From positions 394,001 through 458,000 of the forward strand of contig OZ025884.1 of the NCBI GenBank assembly GCA_964019415.1: a stretch of 64,000 nucleotides of DNA, read 5' to 3'. The position numbers were made by a program, and so were the translations under genes. The notes beneath the pieces were generated by a model. That model was not told the origin of the DNA, did no database searches, and saw only the letters and a program-made list of their open reading frames with translations. The DNA is from Ianthella basta (Eukaryota; Porifera; Demospongiae; Verongiida; Ianthellidae). Numbering within the stretch: position 1 is the first letter of the stretch; each line of letters begins with the position of its first letter. Shown piece after piece: positions 12,101 to 25,600 of this stretch.

Positions 12101-15100
12101 GTATGTCCTCACACCTAAGCCACAGCTGGTTGAGCTGAACCAAGATGTGCGTATTTGCCTTGAGCACAACTCGGATATTCAAGCATGCTTCACTCAGTGT
12201 GCTTTTGCTGAGTCCTCCACACTTCAGTACTCCTCCCGTGAGATTTATTTCAGGATTTGGGAGGAGCTGGTTCGTGCTGAGGCTGCCACAAACAGCGTTG
12301 GGGGCAAAGAACAGTTCCTGTTCAAAGATTTTGAGTTGAAGTTCAGTGGCTTCCGTATCCCAGCAGATAGCACCAGCAGTGACTATTATTGTCCTGTAGG
12401 AGACATTTGGGCCATACTTCCAAGAGAGTTTCTGGCCAACAGGCAGGATATTTTGCCAGTTGAGCAGGGCTGCTTTGCCTGCATCCGGTTTGACGTGGAA
12501 CTGAAGGAAAAGGAAGATCGTGCTCTGCTAGAGAAGCACAAGGACCTTCACCACTCAAGTGCTGCTGACAATCACATCCGAACTGTGATGCACATGGTGG
12601 TGAATCATGTGAAACAGGTGGAGGAAAAGGAGGAGGGGGCAGAAGAGGTCAGGATGACATTAGAGGATAGGGTGATTAATGCCGATCTTAAGGTAATTTT
12701 CTCATGCGCAAGATACTTGCATGCATGAAGCTAACATGCAGTGCATATGTAATAGCTGTCTTTTTTCTTCTGCTGCCTGTCTTCTGCATATCTCATATCT
12801 AATGCATGTCACATTGTGTAGAGTATGTATATCATGATGGAATCTATAGCACATATGCTTATCCATTGCATCAATGATCCTAACTTGATTTAAACTAATT
12901 GTCAGCATGCAGATATTATCTCTGAATGTGTTTTGTACCTAACAAGGTTCAATTCAAATTTGTTGGTCGTCACAATGCTCGTGTGTCTCCGCTAATGAAA
13001 GATGTTCTGGAGAAGAAGAAGCCACGCTGTGAGATGCAGCTGTTTCCGATGTTCCTGCCAATTAAGTGAGCAGTGCAATGAACAGACAACAATTTTGATG
13101 ACTTCCTGCTAATGAAACTAACCAACACTGCTGCCCATTTCTTTCCATGTAGGAGGGTATACCACAGCCTAAGACACTTGGAGCGTAAACTACCAAGTGG
13201 TTCCATTGGAGAGAGTGTGATGCTAGGAAGCATCGGCCAACTTGTGGGACGCAATGGACACTGTAAGTGTGTAAATGTGACTGTTATGCTGTTGTCAACT
13301 GTACAGTGTGTAGATTAATACGTACCGTATGAACAAGTGTATTTTAATGCACTAGTATCTCTAATTGAAAGCACTCAATCCACCCAATGCATACAACCTT
13401 GCATGGGAAATCCCTTAAGTTCCCTGGCCTCCCCAGTAATCCCTGCATAGCTGCCATGTTTTCCGCTACTGTCCCATGAACATTAATTGAATTAAGAAGA
13501 AACCACCTTGACCTTGGTTCCCTGATTGCACTAGGGGCACTTGAACCAATGATGATGATGACAAACTGCCACCGCTGCTTACCACACCGTACCCTCTTGC
13601 CTTTTATCAATGAAACTACACAGCTACAGACTGCATACCTCTTCTTGTTCATATTGCCCGCCCACTTATTGGGTCAATCAATGCTGTGATTGCTGCAGTG
13701 GGATATAAAATTTATGTGTATTTTGTATAACATACTCCACTTAATGACCCTGTTTCCTTGGATCTACAGCACACACTCATGTTGTAGTTGCATAACTAGT
13801 GATTCTACTTCGTTGTTATCCTCCAGCCAAGTACAGCAGAGATTTGAGTGACCATAAGAAGCTCTTGAAGCTCCTGCAGGATCTTAATGTGCTGTATCAC
13901 CAGGGAGAAGGTGGACGCACACTACTGAATGAAGAGCAAATTACAGCACTGGTATTCTCTTTGATGAATAAATTCCAGCTTATTCAAGGACCCCCAGGTG
14001 ATGCGTTTGCTATGATATGACGTTGTCATGTATTGTAATGTCAATACCCCACTTACATACATAATTGCAGTCTTGATTTTCAACCTTTGTCTGGTGTGCA
14101 TGTGCAGGTACTGGGAAGAGCATCACTGGGGCCCACATAGCGTATACCTTTGTCCTCCTGAATAAGATGAGTGCTGCTGCAGAAGCTGCAACAGCTGATC
14201 CAACAATGGCAGACAGTGAAGCCCGTCTGCCTCATCTGAAGTGTGTCCTCTACTGTGGACCGTCCAATGTCGCTGTGGATGTAGTTTTGAGTAAGTTTCA
14301 ATTGCTCTGCATATGTGCTGTCTCATGCATAATTTCATTCAGCATTCTGCTCTGTATTTTGCATAACATTATACGTACAGTATACTACAGCTCACCTGCA
14401 TCAGCTCACCAAAAGCTCTGCAAAGTCTTCAGAGAGCTCTGCAAAGCGCGTTCGTATTCTCCGCATGTATGGGAAATCAATTGAGACTCTGTACTACGAG
14501 GGCCCATACTACGACCCAGATCTCTTTGTAAAGAAAGACAAGTATGACATTGATAAAGAACTTAGACAATATGCACTCCATGAAAAGGTACACTCTAGCG
14601 AAGAGATCAAGAAGCAAAATAGTAAGTTTGCTGAATTGTATAGGAAAGGTTTGATACCTACTGCAGAGGAACGATTTCAGTACCGGGAGCTGATTCGTCA
14701 AGCTGAGGAAGATGTTATCAAGAAAGGGCACTTTGATATTGTTCTCTGCACATGTAACGAGACTGCTGGGTATAGATTTAAGAGTAACATTGCTCCTATT
14801 CAATGCATCATTGATGAAGCTGGGATGACCACAGAGCCTGAGGCAGTTGTAGCTCTTTCACAAGCAGAGCAGGTTGTGCTGATTGGTGACCACATGCAGC
14901 TGCAGCCCGTTGTAAAGAACCGTACTGCAGGTGATAATGGACTGAGGGTATCCCTCTTTGAGCGGTATGCAAACTTGTTAAAGAGGGAGTTTCCAGAAGG
15001 CTGTCCCAACTTTCAGCGGCTTATACAGCAGTATCGAATGGTGAGCAGTTACTGCTTGCATGACATTGTGGATGTGGAAGAATTGTGCATTCTTAGTCTC

Positions 15101-18100
15101 AGAACTGTATCCTACTCTTATAGGTCCAGTCCATTTGTGACTTCCCATCCCGTCAATTTTACGATGGACAATTGAAGACTGTTCGTGAGGAAATTAGCAT
15201 GACACCCGCTGAGTTTTGGCCTCGGTCATCAGGTGCGTGTGGAAAGATAAGGAACAGGCATACTTATGTATACAAGAGGCATGTGTTCACCTACGTACAT
15301 GCACGTATGCCTACTTTGAGTTGCTGCCATTCTCTTGTCTGTCAGATCCTCTAGCATTTGTTAACATTGTTGGCAAAGAGGAGGATGCTGAAAAGGAAGA
15401 AGATATGAAAACGTCCAAAATGAATGAGAAAGAAGCACAGGCAGTTGTAAGTGTCACAGTCCTTGTCTCCTTCATATCTGTTGAAGGTTGAGTATATTAG
15501 TCTTCTGCTTTTGTGAAAATTGCTATTTGTGTGTCTGTGGAAATCATCTGTCAAAGTGTTGTGATGATTATTGTGTATATATGATGCACACCTTCTATAT
15601 TTAGGCATACTTTATCACTGTAGGTGAATGTTGTTGAAGCCCTTGATAAACTGACACATTCCAAGGCCAGTATTGCAGTAATTACTCCGTACAAGGCACA
15701 GAAGAAGCTCATTGAAGGAAAGCTAAACATGAAGGCTGACTGGCGTGTCCAGACAATAGATGCTAGTCAAGGTGGGGTATATCTACTGCATACATGAACA
15801 CAGTATATATAATTAGCTGGTAATATCACTTACTGTGACTTGCGTGGGCGGATCAAAGGGATTTTGAGTACATTTTATTGCATAATCCTGCAGCGTGCTT
15901 AATGGCCATTCTATATGGAAGTTAAAGAATGCTAGTGTGCCATAAAATACACTAGCAAGAAACGCAAGCACTCAAACTCCATACTTAGAATTTAAAGGTG
16001 TCCTGTCCAGTGCAGTCTACTGAGATCGCGAATTTTAAGAGTTCGTCTTCATTTCTGCTGAAATGTGACCGCCACTCCATAAGTGAAAGCCTAGCCTGCT
16101 ACCCATCCTTCACTTCTGAAAGGCGGCAACAAATGCTCTAACGACAGAGGGAGGGTGCTTCGCTAGTCCCTTTTGCGTCTCTTGAACTGGCAGTCTGAGC
16201 AGGCATCTTCGCATTGGCTGGCTAGCTAGCCGAAGGGACAGCAACAATGACAGCAAATTGTTATCCTTCTGCAATGATAAAAAGAACAACGCCCAGCTCA
16301 AACCTGTTCTATTGAGGCTCATTGAGAGTCTTCTCGCCAGCGAAGGAGAGTTTTCGCCTGCTGCTGCTACAGCTATTCACTTTGCTCTTTCTTCCCTACT
16401 GACCAGAATGCAAGGCAAGTTTGAATGGAGTCGACCAATCAGATTAGAGATGACGCAATAGAATCAACCAAATATGGCTTGCAGATGATGTAATTGGAAA
16501 ATGGAAGACTGAAGGCCGACCGTCCACCCGCGCAATTCACAATAAACTACTTAAAGTTGGTTAAGAGTCCTTATGAGATTTATGGCACAAGAGGTGAGGT
16601 CAGGTTGCCTGATACAGCACGAGGCGAAGCCTCGTGCTGTATCAGGCAACCTGAAACTCTAAGTAATACTTACTGTATAGCACACATTTCATGAGTACAT
16701 CCATGAGTACTAAGTTATTCAGTTGCTGTTTTTGCATTGCTTTTCAGGCAGTGAAGCAGATTTTGTAATCTTCTCTATGGTGAGGTCCAAGCCCTTGAAG
16801 CAGATAAAGGACAAAACAGCAGTGCTTGCTGACAGAAAGTGGAGGATGGAGAATTTGGGAATGGTTGCTGACAGCCACCATCTTTGTGTGGCATTGACCA
16901 GGGCTCGGTTTGGGCTAGTCATCATTGGTGAGTTCTAATGCAGTATTCTCTTGGCATGAACTTTTCATTTAATCAGTCTTGATATACAGTAATGGCAAAG
17001 TCTATATCTAGTAATAACAAAGTGACTTGCGAAAGTGGACCAAAGGAATTTTATATTGCATAATCCTATAATGTACCTTATTGTCCATAATTCTACAGCG
17101 TGCTTTATTGCTGTTCTTTAACTACCTTTAACCCTCGTACCCCCCAGCGTTGCATATATGCAATATTTTGTAGAATATTTATCTTCCACAGGAATGAGCT
17201 ATATAAACAATTCTTTCGCCCATCTGCAGCTCAGGAGTTCGGCTAGCCTTCGATAGGGTAGAATCCTGTGATCGCGGCTGCCAACAGAGGCATGGCCCGT
17301 ATCTTTCTGACCGTTCTCAAGGCCGAAAATTTCCGGATACTTCAGCATAATCGCAGTATACCACCCCCACCACGTGATAAGAAAATGGCGTCACTGGGAA
17401 GGGACTTTTCGTCTTCTCGAAAGATTTTTAGTTTGGAGCAAGTTACTGCTTTCCTAACTGCCCGTGATACTGACGCAAGTGATACTGAGTGTGAGACTGA
17501 TGCGTACAGCAGCCAGTTGCCGATAGCGACGACATCCAAGGCACTTTTGTCCACACGATCTACTTGCGAAACATCCCCACTGAAAGAAGCTTCACCCACT
17601 GCCGAAGCAACGTCTTCTTCAACTCCAAGTGACCAGGTAAATGTGCACGATGGTTTCTTAGACAATTCTGTTGCAACCGAAGCTGAGTTATCCATCCTAC
17701 AGCATCAGCCAGACGTCTCTAATTTTCCCATCTTAAGCGTTGAATCCATGGCCAATTCTGACAAACCATCTGAGATTAGTGACAAATCCGACTTCTACGC
17801 ATCTTCAGATGATGAGGCTTCACAGTCAAATACGAGTGTAAAATCTCACTGTGAATGTGAATCTGTTGATACTGATTCTGATGAATCAGTGTCTAGTTCA
17901 GACCAGAGTGAAGTGCAACAGACACATGTGGGGAGCTCAAGGGGACATGTTCGTAGATGTGGAATTGCCCCAAGGAGACGTGGACGTGGACTAGGACGAG
18001 GCAGGTCAACACATCTTGCTCAACAAGCTCCAAGAACGCCCAGTGCACAGGCATCAGAGTTACCAACTGCAGCAGTGGACATTTCAGTTGAGGATGAAGA

Positions 18101-19535
18101 CTTCCAAACTGCACCAGCTTTCAATCCCAAGCGTACTCCTGGGCCGCACCTACCACCCAATACAGAGGTTTCAGCAATGGGCCTCTTCGGGCTTTTTTTG
18201 ACGAAGCAGTCCTGGAATGGTTAGTCGAATCAACCAATGCATATGCTGAAACGAAGAAAGACACCAAAAAGGCCATGTACCGGAGATACAGATTCCATGA
18301 GTTATCAAAAAGTGAAATGATGAAGTTTGTCACAGCACTGCTGCTTCTTGGGCTGACTGGAGCTAAGATCTACTCCAAGGCATGGAACTCAAGAAATGCA
18401 CAATCTCTTTTGCATCTGAATGAGCTCATGACTCGTAACAGATTTGAATCCATTGCAGCATTCTTTCATGTTGTCACTCCAGAAGAAGAATGCTTTCTAG
18501 TAAGCCATCCTCTCAAGAAAGTTCTGCCTCTCCATCTTCAAATGAAACAAAAGTGTTCAGAATTCTACCAACCACTACAGCAGCTTTCCGTTGATGAGCA
18601 TATGGTTAAAAGTAAAGCAAGAACCCGCTTCAGGCAATATATGAAAAATAAGCCTACAAAATGGGGCGTCAAGAACTTCGTTATATCAGATCCAACTGGG
18701 TACACCAGTGACTTCAATCTGTATGGTGGTGCAACACAGACTGAGAGGGCAGAGCAGGGCTTGGCATATGACGCAGTCATCAATCTTGCTACGCAGTTCC
18801 AGCAACAGAACTACAAGATCTACTGCAATAATTTTTGGGGCGCCAAAGGCGCCCCTATATTGTTTTCACTTTTAGGTATTCGTATGGCTTCATGCTCATA
18901 TTGGACTATGTATGTCTGTATGTATCTTTCGGGCAATTCAAGATGGCGGCGCTCGAGGTGTATGCTTTGCCAGACTCGCAATCATCTATGTTCGCATTTT
19001 GCCAACTATATATCGAACGAAATTAGGACATAAGTATGTGTTTACACGGTAATACTAGCAAGAAGCCTATTGAAAGACTCTCCTGTGAGATATAGCTCCA
19101 AATATCACGAAGACCGAGCGACGGGCATTTTAAAATGGCGGCGCTCTGAGACGAGTCGCTATTGACTTACTAGATTTTAACTTCCTTTCTTGCCTAGTAC
19201 TTTAGTTGCTTGAAGGGGGATTTGAACCATTTGTTCATTATAATATACCAACGCGAAGAGGTTCCTTGGACAAATTGGCTTGAGTTTCAACCGAAAAGCC
19301 TGATATATTGCGAATGATGGAAACTACCCTCGTAGAGTTCGTTTAAACAGTGGAACAGCGCAGTGCACTTCAGAAAGTCATGGCACCGAAGTGTGCGAAG
19401 GTTAGTACTCATAGAGGAATCGAAGTTACACTGTGGGCAGGCAACATGCGCTGTAATGTCCCTCCATTTACAATAGACACTGCTAGCTAGCTAGCGCTCT
19501 GTGTCTACGTAGCTACCCCCCCCCCCCTCCCTACC

Positions 19536-19600
<65 letters not shown>

Positions 19601-22600
19601 CCTAGCTGTTTCTTGCATCCTGGGGTCACCTTACTAATGCTGAGGTGATGCTAAATGGCATGATCAATTAGTAACCTTAAAATAACAATTAGGCAAGTAG
19701 TTCGAGTTCAAGGGCGCCCTGGTGCCCCACGAGTTTTTTCATTCGAAATACTTGTTACTCTGGACCAGCACTATTTTCTAAGCTACTAGAAATGGGGATG
19801 AGGGCCACAGATACACAGGACAAACAGACGAGGGATACCAAAAGATGTTTTAACAATGAAGCAATATTTGAAGAAAAGAGGGACGCCACAGGGAAGGGGG
19901 TACTACATCAGGGAAAAGGATTCATGCATGCATAAACGGGGTATAAGTTGCACTACATTGGGCCAAGGATGAGTCAGACTATAAGTTATAGGTTGCAAAA
20001 TAGGGTGGATAAGATTAGATGATTGTCATTGGTTTGCTACCATGCCGAGACCCTACCCTCTCTTGCGATCACATCAATTGGCACTTCAGAGGGGCAGATG
20101 GGGTGGTGGTAGCTGGATCGTGATCCGTGGATGCAAAGGATTGCTGATCTGAGCAATGAGTAGCTCAAGCGACACCGGATCCATCCCATTGTGGTGGAGT
20201 ACAACTGCCTACTCTTCTCTGAGATCATGCTTGCCAGTCGCTTGTAGACTGTCCATGCAGCTGGGCCCATGCCTCCTGTGGCAGAGAACACAAGGGTGCA
20301 AAAGTGCCTCGTTCAACCTCCCTGACACGTTGGTCATACAATCTTCTTTTCTCCTTTTCGTGCTTCCGATAGCAGGCCTCTAGGGAGGAGCAGCGGTTGC
20401 TGGACGCGTGGGGGTTGAACACCCTTACGTCAAAGAATGCGTCTTGCCACTGCTTTCCCCAAAAACCTTGCACTCGAATGTCCAGTCTTGCACTGTCTTC
20501 TCTGTTTGCGGAAGCGAGGGACAGGATCTCTCCTGTCAATGGTTAAAGCTCTGGCTCTGTCCTCACATTGGGGCACACTTCAGTGCACAGCATTGCAGTA
20601 AGGTCCCTAATCTCGTTGTGCCTCAGAAATCTGAACCCTCCATGAGAGCAAGTGAGTGCGTGCTCTACATTGAACTGGCTTCCGCAACTGCACTTGTCAG
20701 GTAGCCGTTCAGGTGTCCATCCATATCTCAGGCAGATTGCATTGTGAAAGGCAGTCTTGTGTAGGTAGAATTTATGTTTGTCTATTGGCAAGGCTGAAAG
20801 CCACTTGGATGCTCCCTTCTCAGCAGCCAGGCTCCTCATCCGCTCCAGCTGTGCAGGCAGCTCCCCCTGCAGTTGCTCAACCTTGTTCGCAGTGCGTTGT
20901 TTCTTCTCTTGACTGGTTGTCTTTCTGCACTCTCACTGCTTATCCACGGTTTCTGACTGCTGGAGACGCACTGGATGGATGATCTGCTCTGTGAGTGGAC
21001 TGGAGGCCTTGCAAGAGGCTGCGCGTTCATGGTCGCACTCTTCCTGAGGGTTTGTCAAGCTGAGACCACCAAGACGGGAGGGTAGCGCCAGAACATCCCT
21101 CACACTGTCATTCACTTCACCTATTCTGGTAAAGACAGGGATGAGTAGATTACGAATTGCAGCCTCTAGAGGTAACAGCAGGTTCTCCAAGGCGGGGACC
21201 GTCCTGAGGAGGAACTTCCACTTGTGACACTGCCCATGGGTGTAGGCTGCATAGGCGGCATGGGGGTGGGTTTTGGCAAGAAGTGCCAACTTCTCGATTT
21301 CACATGTCCATTCTTCCACCTTCTTCTTTACAAACTCTTCACAGAGGTAGGGTGACCCAATGACTGATCCCAGGTACTCCCTTCCCTGGCTGGTAATGTT
21401 GATTCCTGTGTCACCAAAGACGTCTTGGGCTGCTTCCCAATACTGCCCCTTCACTATCAGCCAGGTCTTCTCAGGATTTGGGAAGTATCCATACTGGGGT
21501 CCAAGCAGGGTATGTTTGTCCCACCATGACTTGAGGCCTTGTAACCTTCCACCTGCTGAAGCGTCATCCGCATACCAACATTGCTTCACTTCAGATTTGA
21601 GACTGTCAATAAGTGGAAGGACAGCGAGAGCAAACATGGCCATGGCCAGAGGGTCCCCCTGTGTGGTACCCTCGCACGAAGAGATGACTTCTCCACCTAT
21701 AAACATACTTGACTCCTGCTTATAGGTGTTGATCAATGCTGTAGCGCGGCTGGGACAACTAAGATGGATGTTTATGAGTGCTGCCTCGCAGTTGAGATTG
21801 TTAAAGGCATTTGTTGCGTCAACTTGGAAGGATGGCATGACATGAAGTTGTGTCAAAAATGCTCCTCATCACATGTATGGCAGCTTCACACCCAGATTGT
21901 TGACCCACGCACAGTTGCTTCACACCAGCTGTCTTCAGGATGTCATCCTTGACAATGGATAGGATTGCTTTGCCAACTATCCTCCTGGACACTTCTCCAA
22001 TTCCTATTGGCCTGACACCTGGCTGCTTGTCTAGGGCAATCAGTCTGCAGGCTGTGAATGCCTTCAGGCCAACTGGGTCAACATAGGTACTACAGAGCCG
22101 ACGACCGACAGCTGCGATCGCATCACACAGAGCCCTAGATGCATCATGCAAGGAGGTACAAATTCGCCTCCATCCCAGGGCATCTATGCCAGAGGGACCC
22201 GCTGCGCCCTCGGTATGAGTGCAGTAGTCTGAATCAGAGGGCCAGTGATGCTTTCAAACACAATTGGGTGTGTTGGCTGTGGTGCATCCTCTGAAGAGAT
22301 TAGAGAGGACGGTGTTACTGGTCTACTGGCGGGATGCTTCTCACGAAAGATGTCCCGTACTGTGTTGGTACCGCTACTCGTTGTGACCACCTTGTCGAGT
22401 GGGAGAGGGGCTCCTTTGGAGTCGGAGGTAAGGAAGCATACAGCAGATTTCACTTAGCCTTCCATCATAAGGTTTGCAAACGTACGCGCTTCATTGTTGT
22501 TGGTAGCATTGTTGCGTGTCCCAAGATGCTGCTGGATGGTGCGTCGACATCCCTCATGAAGTAGGCTGTCGATATCTCCATCTCGCCATAGCTGCATTCT

Positions 22601-25600
22601 CCTTTCCATACACTTGACATGTTCTTCGGCTTTCGAACCTTGGAAGGGCTTCTGTAGGATCAGTGGTGGTAGGATCATGGTGGCTGTGAGAGCAAATGAT
22701 TCAATCTGTGACTCTTCTGCATATGAGCTGTAGAGATGGGCCATCTCAGCAACAAAGTGCTTCCCAACTCTCCCTGAAGGTACAGCGAACACATTTCTTT
22801 GCCAGTGGACTGTTTTTTCATAGCATCTGTTCACCTTCGCACAGAAAGTAGGACCATCAATCCCCACCAATAGGCATCACCAACTGTGCTTGAAGGGGTA
22901 TAGGGAGGGAGGATCTCCACTGCATTGGCGACTACAATGGAGTTTTCATGCGGATCTCCTGCATGATCTTCTTGTGTACTGCAATCTGGTACGACCACTG
23001 GTGTGGCCGATGGCTCTGCGTTCACAGGCACAGTAGATTCGTGATGATCAGGTGATGTGGCTACGGGCCGATCTCTTGCTCCTGTGTTGCAACATTGTCC
23101 CAGACGTAGTGGGAGGCAATTTGTGCAGATTTCTCCACTTTTCCAGCAGCTACAGCTTACACAACGTCCACTGCCGTTACACCGACAGCACACGGGCATG
23201 TTGCGAGGCTGGCAAGGGAAGAGGGAGGCGAGAATCAGACAATTAGGAGTAAGTCCCAATCGCGCGCTAGTCCATGTCCGCCATCTTGAATCTCTCGCAT
23301 TAAACGCGGATATTATATTGGACCTATCAGTTGTCAACTCATTGATAATCTACAACTGGGTACTGATGGAACAGCAGAAAAAGCCAGTCAGTGACAACCG
23401 ATTCAGAGACTCACTTATTCTACAGTTGATTGGAAAGTACTGTGCTGTACCTTCCAATGATTAGCAGTCTTCACCAGCTCCTTCCATTCTGCCACCCAAC
23501 AAGTGCCGCACCAAGCACAACAACACCATTGGAGCAGAGCGTGTGAGGTGCTGCTACTGCGCACACAACGGCCAATTCAAGCAGACATACAAGAGGTGTA
23601 CAGATTCTCCATTTGCTCCTGCACTCTGTCTAACCAATGACAGAAATTGCCACTCTGCATGGCATGCACCAGATTTTGATGTTGCAAGGACAGCATGGTT
23701 TTCACGGATGATTTCTGTAATGCAAGCTCCCCCAGAGCCAGTCTGCTCAAAGAGACGTGGCAGACCCCCGGGTTCTATCAACGGAAAGAAGTGTAGAGGT
23801 AATTATAAAGGCAACTGAACAGCATGGAATTCACACTAGTTTGTATGGATTTCCTATTATTGCATTCATGATATGTATACAATTGAGAGTGGTTTTATAT
23901 TTCTTGTTTTGTACCTTGTACGTATTTGTATTTCTGTCTAGCTATTGCAGAGTTCAAACGTAGCAGTTTTTCATTCACTGACAATGAGGTTGTGAATAAG
24001 CAACAAGATATGAAGTAGTTTGGTTGGGTAACAGATCCCACAAAACTTTCACCACGTAATAAATAAGTGCTGAAAGAACGCTTTCAAGCAGGATTCTGTT
24101 AAACATACAGCCTTATACTGACTTATCAAACGAAACACAGATAGTTAGGCTTACCTTCAATAGTTGTTGTTCAGAATGAAATAGCTTCGGTGGTCTGAAA
24201 AATATTCTTGAAATTAGTAGTCCTGTATCACGGCGGCCATTTTATTGCATCGCATTCCATATCTCAAGACTCAGAGATCGTACGAAGACAAACTTCAAAG
24301 AATCTTTACCACGTACTCTATCTTTACATCAATGAAAAAACAGCCGTGAGGTTTCTCAAAGCTGATATTCCAAGAAATATTCGATGTTTTGACAGTACTT
24401 CCGGTCACGCGCTATATACGGTGAGGGAACGAGGGTTAAGGAACACTAGGGTGCTAAAAAGGGTGCTAACAAGAAACACAAGCTCTCTGATGCCTTCCTT
24501 ACACTTTGAAGTGTAGATCCTGTCCAGTGTGGTTTATAAACTAAGATGGCAAATTTTGAAAGTTCATCTTCGATTCTGCTGAAGTGGAGCTACCTCGCTG
24601 CTCTGTAAGTTAAAGTCTAGCCTGTTAATCATCCTTTGCTTCAGAAAGGGCAGCAACAAGTGCTCTATAATGGGACGGTAGAGGGAGGGCACTTTGCTAG
24701 TCCCCTTTTGTGTCTCTTGAATTCACCATCCAAGTGGGTGTTTTCACATTCGCTAGCTAGGCAAAGGCACAGCAACCATGGCAGCAAATGCTTGTTCTTC
24801 CTCAGTGACTAAAAAACCAAAGTGCTGCTTTGGTGTTAAGGTTGGTTGAAAGACTTCTCGCCAGCAGAGGAGCGTTTTTGCCCACTGCTGCTACAGCTGC
24901 TTGCTTTATCCTTCCTTCCTCCTGATCAGAATGTGTTGTAAGTTTGAAGTAAATCAACCAATTGAATTGCAGATGATGTGATGGAATCAACCAAATAAGG
25001 AAATATGGCTGGAAGATGATGCAATTATTGGAAAATGGTACACTTAACAGGCCAACCGTCAGCCCGCACAAGTCATGCCTTACGTGATTTTGGGCACTGG
25101 GTGTGGGGTATCATTGTGTGATAATTGTATTGTATTGTATTGTATTGTATTGTATTGTATTGTATTGTATTGTATTGTATTGTATTGTATTGTATTGTAT
25201 TGTATTGCTTCAGCACAAGGCTGGTATAAATGGGTCACCTGACATAAAACACTCAGCTTTGCCCTGTGCTTTATCCGCAACTCGACCACCACATCGCAAA
25301 CCATAAACTGTGTTAGACACTCCTAGCCCACTTTAAAGTAACAATAATTTTATATATCAGTGTGTGAGTATATGTGTGTATATACATACCATAGTGTTCT
25401 ATATTCATTTGCCTATTTATGTTTAAATATGGCGCATGTTTGATGTTTGTGTCTCCCCCATCACAGGCAACAAAACCCTGCTCTCATATAATCATGTATG
25501 GGATGAGCTGATACGTCACTACACAGAGTGCAGGTATGTTGTTGATGAACAGTGGGCCGAAAGAGCGCTGGAAAAGGCTAAACTGGTGGCCCGGAAGCCA

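Larger units (their letters stand above)
17132..24435 (+). mobile_element. piggyBac element, 7.3 kb with nested insertions
   Basis: The ends are CCCTCGTACCCC at 17132 and, reversed, CCCTCGTTCCC ending at 24435, each abutting a TTAA (17128-17131 and 24436-24439), the target duplicated by piggyBac. The two flanks join into one copy of a repeat whose unbroken version sits at 15838-16560, which confirms the insertion and its exact limits. Transposase parts are found at 17291-18836 and about 23285-23818. The middle has been replaced by a TIR element and a retroelement (18837 to about 23284), so the usual size of 2.5-3.5 kb has more than doubled. It lies in the last intron of gene 1, in the same orientation. 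Confidence 0.88.
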
